DNA of 5,848 nt from UMGS1851 sp900555605 (GTDB lineage Bacteria > Bacillota > Clostridia > UBA1212 > UBA1255): contig CABROF010000124.1 in the NCBI GenBank assembly GCA_902472555.1, forward strand, positions 1 through 5,848. Direction: 5' to 3'. Positions 1 through 5,405 of this stretch are shown here, one piece after another. Position numbers and translations under genes: made by a program. Numbering within the stretch: the stretch's first letter is position 1; the number at the start of each line of letters is the position of its first letter. The notes below the pieces were generated by a model. That model was not told the DNA's origin. It ran no database searches and worked only from the letters and a program-made list of their open reading frames with translations.

Positions 1-1
1 G

Positions 2-235
2 TTCGGCAGCCATATCAATGTTGCCAATACGGTGAAATCCGGCATCTTACCTGCCGCGTTCCGGGACCGCTGCAGATTTGCAGGCAATACGGCGCTGCAG
101 GGTGCGCTGCTGGCACTCCTTGACCCGGCGTTGCTGCATGCTGCCGCAGAATCCGCGCAGCGCGCGCAGCTGATAGAACTTACCGCTGATGAAGCTTTCA
201 GCGACTTTTATATTGAAAGCATGCTGTTTGCATGA
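2..235 (+). CDS. C-terminal fragment of an ASKHA-domain (RACo/RamA-like) corrinoid activator; 5' end outside window
   Basis: The reading frame is open from the window edge and ends at TGA 233-235, giving 77 residues. It begins FGSHINV and contains the segment RFAGNTALQGALLALL (residues 25-40) and near the end ELTADEAFSDFYIESMLF. These match the C-terminal part of the ASKHA domain (DUF4445 type) in reductive activators of corrinoid proteins, where a GNTSLxGA-like segment and a closing ELs.d..F...f...lff segment are typical. Such proteins use ATP to reduce the cobalt of an inactivated corrinoid protein, and usually carry an N-terminal 2Fe-2S ferredoxin domain, which would lie upstream of this window. 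It converges on the PAP2 gene with only 24 bp between the stop codons. Family assignment is by recognised motifs; the specific partner, such as a methyltransferase corrinoid protein, cannot be told from here. Confidence 0.85.
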   Translation, partial: FGSHINVANTVKSGILPAAFRDRCRFAGNTALQGALLALLDPALLHAAAESAQRAQLIELTADEAFSDFYIESMLFA

Positions 236-259
236 AGGCGGCTTCTCTTTCTGCGCCCC

Positions 260-838
260 TTACAGAAGCATGGGAGAGGACGGCTTTTTTAAAGTGCGTT
301 TTTCCCAATACCGAAACAGCCGGTTTACGATCCAGACAGCGAAAAAGGCCAGTGCCACGCCCAAAAGAATTCCGCAGAGAATGTCGGTAGGGTAGTGTAC
401 ATATAAGTACATCCGGGAAAATGCAATGAGACAAGCCAGCGCCAGCGCTGGAATACCGAGCCGCTTATCGTTGCACAGCAGCACGGTAGCAGCAGCAAAA
501 GAGGAAAGCGTATGTCCGGAGGGAAAGGAAAAATCTGTGGGGCGATCGATCAGGAGGGTGACAGCCTCGTTAAAGGCAAAGGGCCGGTCCCGGGCGATCA
601 GGTTTTTCAGAATCGCGTTGCCGAACAAAAGCCCCAGCAGCATAGCGACGATCATTCCGGCCCCTGCCCTGCGATATTTTTTAATAAATAACAGAATTAC
701 TGCAATAATGATCCAGATGATTCCCGCATCGCCGAGTTTTGTGACTACCGGCATAACGGCATCTCCGAACGGCGTTTTCCAATGCTCCTGTATAAAATTT
801 AAAATGCTCAGGTCCCAGCTGCGAATCGATTCTGCCAT
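260..838 (-). CDS. PAP2-family membrane phosphatase
   Basis: A 192-residue protein with all three motifs of the PAP2 / type 2 phosphatidic acid phosphatase superfamily: C1 KNLIARDRP (residues 78-86, K78, R85, P86), C2 PSGH (106-109) and C3 SRMYLYVHYPTD (141-152, R142, H148, D152). H148 is the expected nucleophile and H109 the expected general acid. Hydrophobic segments near 38-53, 58-77, 110-122, 128-146 and 152-173 suggest a multi-pass inner-membrane protein with a basic cytoplasmic tail. Family members dephosphorylate lipid phosphates such as undecaprenyl pyrophosphate (BacA-independent recycling) or phosphatidic acid; the substrate here is unknown. The start at 838 is chosen over an in-frame ATG at 898 because GGGGAGG lies 5 nt upstream and because the longer form would start inside a likely promoter. 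It lies downstream of the AraC pair on the same strand but seems to have its own promoter. Confidence 0.93.
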   Translation of the reverse strand: MAESIRSWDLSILNFIQEHWKTPFGDAVMPVVTKLGDAGIIWIIIAVILLFIKKYRRAGAGMIVAMLLGLLFGNAILKNLIARDRPFAFNEAVTLLIDRPTDFSFPSGHTLSSFAAATVLLCNDKRLGIPALALACLIAFSRMYLYVHYPTDILCGILLGVALAFFAVWIVNRLFRYWEKRTLKKPSSPMLL

Positions 839-843
839 AAAAT

Positions 844-850
844 CCTCCCC
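844..850 (-). promoter_or_regulatory. Ribosome binding site of the PAP2 gene
   Basis: GGGGAGG on the minus strand, 5 nt before the ATG at 838. It is a strong SD sequence and it decides the start: the alternative ATG at 898 has no comparable site. Confidence 0.8.
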
Positions 851-869
851 AAAATGATGATTGTATTTT

Positions 870-898
870 ATTGTAATGGAGAATTCGGCGATTTGCAA
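870..898 (-). promoter_or_regulatory. Putative sigma-A promoter of the PAP2 gene
   Basis: On the minus strand TTGCAA (898-893) and TACAAT (875-870) are separated by exactly 17 nt, matching the -35/-10 layout with 4/6 and 5/6 consensus bases. A second TACAAT at 865-860 lies just downstream. Transcription would begin near 863, leaving a leader of about 25 nt that contains the SD. Found by eye in AT-rich sequence, so some risk of chance. Confidence 0.5.
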
Positions 899-909
899 AT
901 AAATTCACA

Positions 910-941
910 GGCTGCCGTGCTGTTATATGAATCGGCAGGCC
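910..941 (-). terminator. Weak candidate terminator after the AraC operon
   Basis: On the minus strand, 20 nt after the downstream AraC stop codon, GGCCTGCCG (941-933) can pair with CGGCAGCC (917-910) with one bulged base and a loop of 15 nt. It is followed by an AT-rich but interrupted stretch (TGTGAATTTATTT) rather than a clean T run. Its position between the AraC stop and the PAP2 promoter fits an operon end, but the large loop and poor T tract make it a weak or leaky terminator at best. Confidence 0.4.
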
Positions 942-960
942 GTGCCGCGCCGCTCCCGGT

Positions 961-1899
961 TCAGCGCAGGTCTGCCTCAGTCAGCACACGGGAGCCGTAT
1001 GTATTTTTATACTCCCGGGCCGACATGCCGAACTGTTTTTTGAAAAGACGGCACAGGTAATGCTCGTCTTCAATCCCCACGATGGCGCCGGCCTGCTTTA
1101 ATGAAACGGGCCGCGACAGGATCAGCTCTTTCACCTTATTCATTTTCACATAATGGATATAATCCACCAGCGTGCGTCCGGTAACCTCTTTAAATACTGT
1201 GCTCAGATATCCCGTGCTGATAGAAAGCGATTCCGCCACCTGGCGGATAAAAATTTTTTCATCTATATGCCGGGCCACATACTGCATAGCCTTTTGTGTA
1301 TATAGAAGGCTGCTGGGCTTTGGCGCCGCATCCTCAGAAGGCAGCGCAGAGCGGACGCAAGCGGCGGAGAAGCGGTATAAAAAGCTAAGCACGAGACCTG
1401 CGCAGGCCAAACGATTCATCCGGCTGCCGGACATATTGTGCTGACTGATGATCTGCCGGATGCCTTCCAGGCATTCCGCAGTCTGCTGGCCGGGTAAAAT
1501 GCAGTCGGTCAGGATCAGTTCAAAAGGCGTATCCGCTTCAAGCGGCTGCCGGGGAGTCTGCTCTTGGGAAATGCAGAGATCATGATACTGCAGCACCTCT
1601 TCTGCGGAGATCGGGGTCACCGTACAGCCGCAGTGAAAAGCAAAAGTCGCATGCTGGTGCAGAGGCGCCCTGCTTTCCTGAAAGAAAGAGTCGCCCGGCA
1701 GTCTTGCCACCAGGCTGCCGGCAGGAAAATGCATAGAGCGGCCGTCCGGATAGCGGCGTTCAATATCGCCCTGTTCGATATAGCTAATTTCCGTCGCCCC
1801 GCCGGGCCCGCCTAATTCCATCCGGTAATGCTCGGTCTTATATGTATGTGCCAGCACAATGGCCGGTATGGACTTTAAGCACATTTTATAGAACGTCAT
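961..1899 (-). CDS. AraC-family transcriptional regulator (second gene of the regulator pair)
   Basis: A 312-residue protein. The C-terminal ~100 residues (about 200-300) form an AraC/XylS DNA-binding domain: a first helix-turn-helix around IRQVAESLSISTGYLSTVFKEVTG (218-241) and a second around VGIEDEHYLCRLFKKQFGMSAREY (274-297). The second motif departs from the usual VGF.d..yFsr.FKk..G.sP.eYR: the first Phe is Ile275, the Phe after Tyr is Leu282, and the Pro is Ala294. The N-terminal ~100 residues, with a stretch rich in His and Cys at 81-92 (HQHATFAFHCGC), resemble a divergent cupin-type effector domain. The start at 1899 has AGGAGGT 6 nt upstream; an in-frame ATG at 1959 lacks this support and would run deep into the upstream gene. 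The ATG overlaps the TGA of the preceding AraC gene (ATGA), implying translational coupling. The effector is not identifiable; regulation of the nearby alpha-galactosidase is inferred from position. Confidence 0.9.
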   Translation of the reverse strand: MTFYKMCLKSIPAIVLAHTYKTEHYRMELGGPGGATEISYIEQGDIERRYPDGRSMHFPAGSLVARLPGDSFFQESRAPLHQHATFAFHCGCTVTPISAEEVLQYHDLCISQEQTPRQPLEADTPFELILTDCILPGQQTAECLEGIRQIISQHNMSGSRMNRLACAGLVLSFLYRFSAACVRSALPSEDAAPKPSSLLYTQKAMQYVARHIDEKIFIRQVAESLSISTGYLSTVFKEVTGRTLVDYIHYVKMNKVKELILSRPVSLKQAGAIVGIEDEHYLCRLFKKQFGMSAREYKNTYGSRVLTEADLR

Positions 1900-2978
1900 A
1901 TAGGTACCTCCTGCGTTATCATGTTTTGCTGCCGGTAGGCAGAGGGAGAAATCCCGCAATGCTTTTTAAATATCTTATTAAACTGTTCGATGCGATGATA
2001 ACCGACGGCATTTCCCACCGCAGTAACAGACAGGTCCGTATTTTTCAGCAGCGTACACGCGGTACGCATACGCAGCTCCGTCCGGTTTTCGGAAAAGCTT
2101 CTGCCGGTAGCCTCCTTTATCATTTTACTGATATGATCGGAGGAATAATGAAAGACCTCGGATAATTCTTTCAATGTTACTGTTTTAAAATGATTCTCCA
2201 TATACAGCAGGATATGGGGAATCACAGTCGTTTTCATGGGCTGGGAGTGTACGGCTGAAACATGATCGGCATGGGATTCCATTAAATACAGCAGCAATGC
2301 GTGAAACAGCTTTTCGCATACCTGTTTGTTGATAGCGGCTTGATCGCAGCTGCGTTCCGCCCACGCTTTTGCTTCACCGAACAGCAGAGCCGTCATTTGG
2401 CGGCAGAAGGGGTCTGCGCCGGTTCGGCAGATGGCATAGCCGTCTGTATTTTCGCGATACAATGAATTGCGGAGAAATTTTGCCAGCAGGTTATCATTGC
2501 TGATGCTTGTCAAAAAGGTCTTTTCCATAAAAGTCCTGCGGACAAGAATGTTGATGACCAGACTGTCGGAAAAGACGCCGAGCATATGCTTTGCAGCAGG
2601 CGGCAAAAAAAGAAAATCTCCTGCGGTCATCCGGATGCTCGTATTTTCAACCGTGTTTTCGCAGCTGCCGTCCGCGACATATGTGATTTCGTAAAACGTG
2701 TGGTCATGAATAAACAGCGGCAGATAACATGCGTGCCGAACAACTGTAATGTCCCGCCCTGACAGAAAGACATCGTCGGATGTGTGGGCAGGCGGGGCGG
2801 CTGTATAACCCGGGATATACATGCTGTTTTGGGCGACAAAGCCGTAATCCAGCCCGTTATAAAATGACAGGAGTTTTTCCTGATCATTGCAGATGCTGCC
2901 GTACTGCTTATACAGTGCTTCCACTTTGCTGTAAAGCGGGTCATCCCGGCTGAAATTTATTTTTGGTATACAATCCAT
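1896..2978 (-). CDS. AraC-family transcriptional regulator with N-terminal cupin domain (first gene of the regulator pair)
   Basis: A 360-residue protein. Residues about 75-145 look like the AraC-type cupin sensor: YLPLFIHDHTFYEITYV (85-101) gives the H-x-H...E pattern (H91, H93, E97), followed by AGDFLFLPPAAKHML (119-133, H131). A helical linker spans about 190-245. The DNA-binding domain covers about 252-350, with the first helix-turn-helix around LKELSEVFHYSSDHISKMIKEATG (269-292) and the second around VGYHRIEQFNKIFKKHCGISPSAYR (325-349), the latter close to consensus. The start at 2978 is preferred: GGAAGGG lies about 6 nt upstream, and the other in-frame ATG at 3017 sits inside the -10 box of the only convincing promoter. 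It is divergent from the alpha-galactosidase and overlaps the next AraC gene by 4 nt. By analogy with MelR, MsmR and RafR-type activators it is a good candidate for sugar-dependent control of the galactosidase; this is inference from position and family. Confidence 0.92.
   Translation of the reverse strand: MDCIPKINFSRDDPLYSKVEALYKQYGSICNDQEKLLSFYNGLDYGFVAQNSMYIPGYTAAPPAHTSDDVFLSGRDITVVRHACYLPLFIHDHTFYEITYVADGSCENTVENTSIRMTAGDFLFLPPAAKHMLGVFSDSLVINILVRRTFMEKTFLTSISNDNLLAKFLRNSLYRENTDGYAICRTGADPFCRQMTALLFGEAKAWAERSCDQAAINKQVCEKLFHALLLYLMESHADHVSAVHSQPMKTTVIPHILLYMENHFKTVTLKELSEVFHYSSDHISKMIKEATGRSFSENRTELRMRTACTLLKNTDLSVTAVGNAVGYHRIEQFNKIFKKHCGISPSAYRQQNMITQEVPI
1906..1912 (-). promoter_or_regulatory. 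Ribosome binding site of the downstream AraC gene, inside the end of the upstream AraC gene
   Basis: AGGAGGT on the minus strand, 6 nt before the ATG at 1899 and within the last codons of the upstream AraC gene. It fixes the start and shows that the second gene can be initiated by its own strong SD as well as by coupled re-initiation. Confidence 0.8.
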
Positions 2979-2984
2979 TTCTAT

Positions 2985-2991
2985 CCCTTCC
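2985..2991 (-). promoter_or_regulatory. Ribosome binding site of the first AraC gene
   Basis: GGAAGGG on the minus strand, 6 nt before the ATG at 2978. It supports the 360-residue form over a longer 373-residue form starting at 3017. Confidence 0.65.
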
Positions 2992-3012
2992 GAAAGCCTT
3001 TCTGTTAAATGT

Positions 3013-3042
3013 ATCATAATCGCGCCGCCGCTTGTTTGTCAA
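3013..3042 (-). promoter_or_regulatory. Putative sigma-A promoter of the AraC regulator operon
   Basis: Minus strand: a perfect TTGACA (3042-3037) and TATGAT (3018-3013, 5/6 match) with an 18-nt spacer. Transcription would start near 3005, about 27 nt before the start codon at 2978. The -35 box overlaps one arm of the inverted repeat at 3030-3075, so a bound regulator could block or control this promoter. A near-consensus promoter fits a regulator gene with steady basal expression. Confidence 0.7.
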
Positions 3043-3075
3043 CGGGATCTCTTAAAATGACAGATACAAACAGGC
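3030..3075. repeat. Inverted repeat between divergent promoters; candidate regulator operator
   Basis: GCTTGTTTGT at 3030-3039 and ACAAACAGGC at 3066-3075 are inverted copies with 9 of 10 positions matching, separated by 26 nt. The left arm overlaps the -35 box of the AraC promoter; the right arm ends 12 nt upstream of the -35 box of the alpha-galactosidase promoter. That geometry suits a regulator acting on both genes. In addition CGGCGGC occurs in the spacer of each promoter, read in that promoter's direction (minus strand 3030-3024; plus strand 3094-3100). Classic AraC-family sites are often direct repeats, so which protein binds is open. Short arms mean chance occurrence is possible. Confidence 0.45.
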
Positions 3076-3087
3076 TTTATGTACTTC

Positions 3088-3116
3088 TTGTGCCGGCGGC
3101 AGGTATGTTATATTAT
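3088..3116 (+). promoter_or_regulatory. Putative promoter of the alpha-galactosidase gene
   Basis: TTGTGC (3088-3093) and TATTAT (3111-3116) are 17 nt apart, each with 4-5 consensus bases. An alternative reading is an extended -10, TGT followed by TATATT (3106-3114). The -35 is imperfect, which is usual for promoters needing an AraC-type activator. The expected start near 3123 gives a leader of about 48 nt to the ATG at 3171. Confidence 0.55.
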
Positions 3117-3155
3117 TCGTAAATCGCTGCAGTGATGAATAAAATGCAGGCGGAA

Positions 3156-3163
3156 AAAGGAGA
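3156..3163 (+). promoter_or_regulatory. Ribosome binding site of the alpha-galactosidase gene
   Basis: AAAGGAGA lies 7 nt before the ATG at 3171 and decides the start. In-frame GTG 3132 and ATG 3135 have no SD and lie within about 15 nt of the predicted transcription start. Confidence 0.8.
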
Positions 3164-3170
3164 CGGTAAT

Positions 3171-5228
3171 ATGTCAACGGCAACGGATCGTACTGATGTA
3201 AAATATAAATATCAATTTCGGCAGCAGAGCGGAAACGGTATTTATGCAGATTTCGGTGAAAAAGAAAAAGCGGCGGAACAGTTTGCGTCTTATCTCAGAG
3301 ACCTCGGCACGCTTCCGGTCTCATTTACCTATGAGAATCAAGATTACCATGGGTTCGGCGCTGATTTTACAGAACGCTCGCGTTCTGTCCGCACGGAGGA
3401 GCGGCGGGTATCTCATACCATTGTACTTCAATTCAAGGAAACGCTTCAGATTACGGTGCTTATGTCTATTTATCCTGATTACTGCGCGTATGAATGGACA
3501 GTATATTTTCAGAATATAGGAAGCCTAAAATCCGGAATACTGAAAAATGTATGGGGAGCCGATATAAAATTCCAGGGAGCGGATCCTGTGATCAAGGGGA
3601 TATACGGCGACGGATTGACAGAAGATAAAATCAACGGCCTTTATTCTCCGTATGAGGTAAATCTCTCTGCGGAAACAGAATATACCGCAGTGAATCTGAC
3701 GGGACGACCGAGTGAAATATCATTTCCGTATTTTAACCTGCAGTACGGAAACGGCGGCACATATATCGCGGTAGGGTGGCCCGGCTCCTGGAAGGCATCT
3801 TTCCTGAATCTGGAAGATACTACGGCGTTTCGAGCGGGACAGCAGCATTTTTCCGCATACCTAAAACCGGGGGAATGCGTGCGGACCCCGCTGTGTACGT
3901 TTTTATTTTACACGGGAAGGAATGAAGCGCGCAGTACGAATCTGTGGCGCCATTGGTTCATTGACTGCAATCTGCGCAAAATCAACGGAAATCTGTTTCC
4001 GCCGATGACAGCTGCCTATACGGGACAGTATACGGAGGAGATGCGCGCCGCTACAGAGCGCAATCAGATAGAATACATGCAGAAGTATATTGATCACCAT
4101 ATCCCGTTGGATTATTGGTGGATGGATGCGGGATGGTATTTTAGAAACGGAGAAGAGTCTCTGCCCGAATCGTGGATAGAAACCGGGAATTGGAACGTAG
4201 ATACAAAGCGGTTTCCCACGGAATTTGCGAAGGTTACAGAATTCGGCAGCAAAGCCGGAATTAAAACGCTGCTGTGGTTTGAACCGGAACTGGTCAGAAT
4301 TTCGAACGCACTGCTGGACCCGGACGGAATCCGGCCGGAATGGATTTTGGGGCAGGAACATACATGGAGACTTGCAAATTTGGGAAACGACGATCTGATT
4401 ACATGGCTGATCAATAAAGTTTCCGGTATTATTGATAAAAGCGGAATCACAATCTACCGGCAGGATTTCGGAAACGGCTGCCCGCTGGCGCTCTGGCTGG
4501 AAAATGACGGTGAAAAGCGCACTGGTATGACGGAAAACCGATACGTGCAGGGCTATTTGAAGTTTTGGGATCTTTTGATTGCACGCTATCCGGATATCAT
4601 GATTGATTCATGCGCATCAGGAGGCTGCAGAAATGATTTGGAAAGTATGCGCAGAGCCGTACCGCTGCATAAAACCGACTATAACTACAGTGATTACGAC
4701 GCAAAGCAAGCCATGCATTATACGCTGTTTCAATGGTTTCCGTATTTCGGCACAATGACTAACGCCGGGCCTACCCCAATGACCCAGTATGGACTGCGGT
4801 CCTCATTTTGCTGCTGGTATGCTTCGGCTTATGACGTTCGGCGCAGAGAAATGGACTGGGATTTGCTGCGTGCAGGTATGGAAGAGTGGAAGCGAATTCA
4901 GCGGTTTTATTATGCAGACTATTATCCGATTACGGAATGGAGCCGGCGTGATGCTTTATGGAGAGGCTGGGAGTTTTTTGAGCCGGAATCCGGAGAGGGC
5001 TTTATACAGGTGTTCCGGCCGGCCGGGAGCACGGTTGTTTCGTCAAAACTGAAGCTGTACGGATTAGAGGCGGATACGGAATATCGGATAACGGATTTGG
5101 ATAGCGCGTGTTCCGTAAAAATGGATGGCGCCGCACTAATGCAGGATGGGCTGGAAGTGACGATTCCCGCAGCAGCGCATGCCGCTGTGCTTTTGATTGC
5201 ACCCGCGGAAAATGAACCATCCCCATGA
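3171..5228 (+). CDS. Alpha-galactosidase, glycoside hydrolase family 36 type (melibiase)
   Basis: A 685-residue protein, close to the usual ~700-740 of bacterial GH36 enzymes, which release terminal alpha-1,6-linked galactose from melibiose and raffinose-family sugars by a retaining mechanism. The N-terminal ~260 residues form the expected beta-sandwich region. The catalytic barrel (about 275-590) shows YWWMDAGWY (315-323), LLWFEPE (367-373, substrate-pocket strand), IYRQDFG (428-434, D432 the expected nucleophile) and IDSCASGGCRNDLESMRR (478-495, D489 the expected acid/base in SCxSGGxRxD). A C-terminal beta domain (about 605-678) follows. The nucleophile segment is YRQDFG rather than the KWDxNR of well-studied GH36 enzymes, placing it in a divergent subgroup; alpha-N-acetylgalactosaminidase or another alpha-galactoside specificity is possible. 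There is no signal peptide, so it is cytoplasmic and depends on sugar import by genes not seen here. It is divergent from the AraC pair, its likely regulators. Confidence 0.93.
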   Translation: MSTATDRTDVKYKYQFRQQSGNGIYADFGEKEKAAEQFASYLRDLGTLPVSFTYENQDYHGFGADFTERSRSVRTEERRVSHTIVLQFKETLQITVLMSIYPDYCAYEWTVYFQNIGSLKSGILKNVWGADIKFQGADPVIKGIYGDGLTEDKINGLYSPYEVNLSAETEYTAVNLTGRPSEISFPYFNLQYGNGGTYIAVGWPGSWKASFLNLEDTTAFRAGQQHFSAYLKPGECVRTPLCTFLFYTGRNEARSTNLWRHWFIDCNLRKINGNLFPPMTAAYTGQYTEEMRAATERNQIEYMQKYIDHHIPLDYWWMDAGWYFRNGEESLPESWIETGNWNVDTKRFPTEFAKVTEFGSKAGIKTLLWFEPELVRISNALLDPDGIRPEWILGQEHTWRLANLGNDDLITWLINKVSGIIDKSGITIYRQDFGNGCPLALWLENDGEKRTGMTENRYVQGYLKFWDLLIARYPDIMIDSCASGGCRNDLESMRRAVPLHKTDYNYSDYDAKQAMHYTLFQWFPYFGTMTNAGPTPMTQYGLRSSFCCWYASAYDVRRREMDWDLLRAGMEEWKRIQRFYYADYYPITEWSRRDALWRGWEFFEPESGEGFIQVFRPAGSTVVSSKLKLYGLEADTEYRITDLDSACSVKMDGAALMQDGLEVTIPAAAHAAVLLIAPAENEPSP

Positions 5229-5257
5229 GGTCCTCATTGCTTTTCAGGAATCTGATG

Positions 5258-5390
5258 CAGAAGGGGACTGTAAAAAAAGTCGAACAAAAGAAAAAACCTT
5301 ACATAATAAATCCCGGTAAAATCACGATTTGCCATGACTTTGCCGGGGAAATTTTTGAAAAAAAGATTTTTTTACAGCCCCGATTTTCTG
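5258..5390. repeat. Nested inverted repeat (about 120-130 bp) between convergent genes; MITE-like or large hairpin
   Basis: The outer arms are GGGGACTGTAAAAAAA (5263-5278) and TTTTTTTACAGCCCC (5367-5381), complementary over 15 bases with one extra A in the left arm. Short flanks also pair: CAGAA (5258-5262) with TTCTG (5386-5390). Inside lies a second stem, CCCGGTAAA (5312-5320) with TTTGCCGGG (5339-5347). The element fills most of the 177 bp between the galactosidase and dehydrogenase stop codons. It could be a non-autonomous mobile element with terminal inverted repeats, or a compound terminator. I see no convincing target-site duplication, and no transposase gene. Confidence 0.6.
5311..5356. 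terminator. Likely bidirectional intrinsic terminator between convergent genes
   Basis: CCCGGTAAA (5312-5320) pairs with TTTGCCGGG (5339-5347) including one G-U pair in RNA, and the helix can continue past one mismatch through TCA/TGA (5322-5324 with 5335-5337) to a loop of about 10 nt. On the + strand it is followed by GAAATTTTT, with a further T7 run at 5367-5373. On the - strand it is followed by TTTATTATG and then T-rich sequence. This could end both the galactosidase and dehydrogenase transcripts. The U tract does not abut the stem directly, so efficiency is uncertain. Confidence 0.55.
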
Positions 5391-5405
5391 TACTTTGGAG
5401 ACAGG

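Noticed and set aside
241..290. Possible terminator between the ASKHA and PAP2 genes (GCTTCT / AGAAGC, then a T6 run)
   Set aside because: The stem is only 6 bp with a 17-nt loop, and the T run is 15 nt further on, inside the PAP2 coding sequence.
426..857. 143-codon open frame on the + strand
   Set aside because: It is antisense to the PAP2 gene, whose three catalytic motifs are intact; its product is Ser/Ala/Arg-rich and has no recognisable motif.
3119..3132. Possible catabolite-responsive element near the galactosidase transcription start
   Set aside because: GTAAATCGCTGCAG keeps the AAnCGnT core, but both ends of the palindromic consensus fail (about five mismatches), so CcpA control cannot be claimed.
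3903..4361. 152-codon open frame on the - strand
   Set aside because: It is antisense to the conserved catalytic barrel of the alpha-galactosidase, with no SD or family signature.
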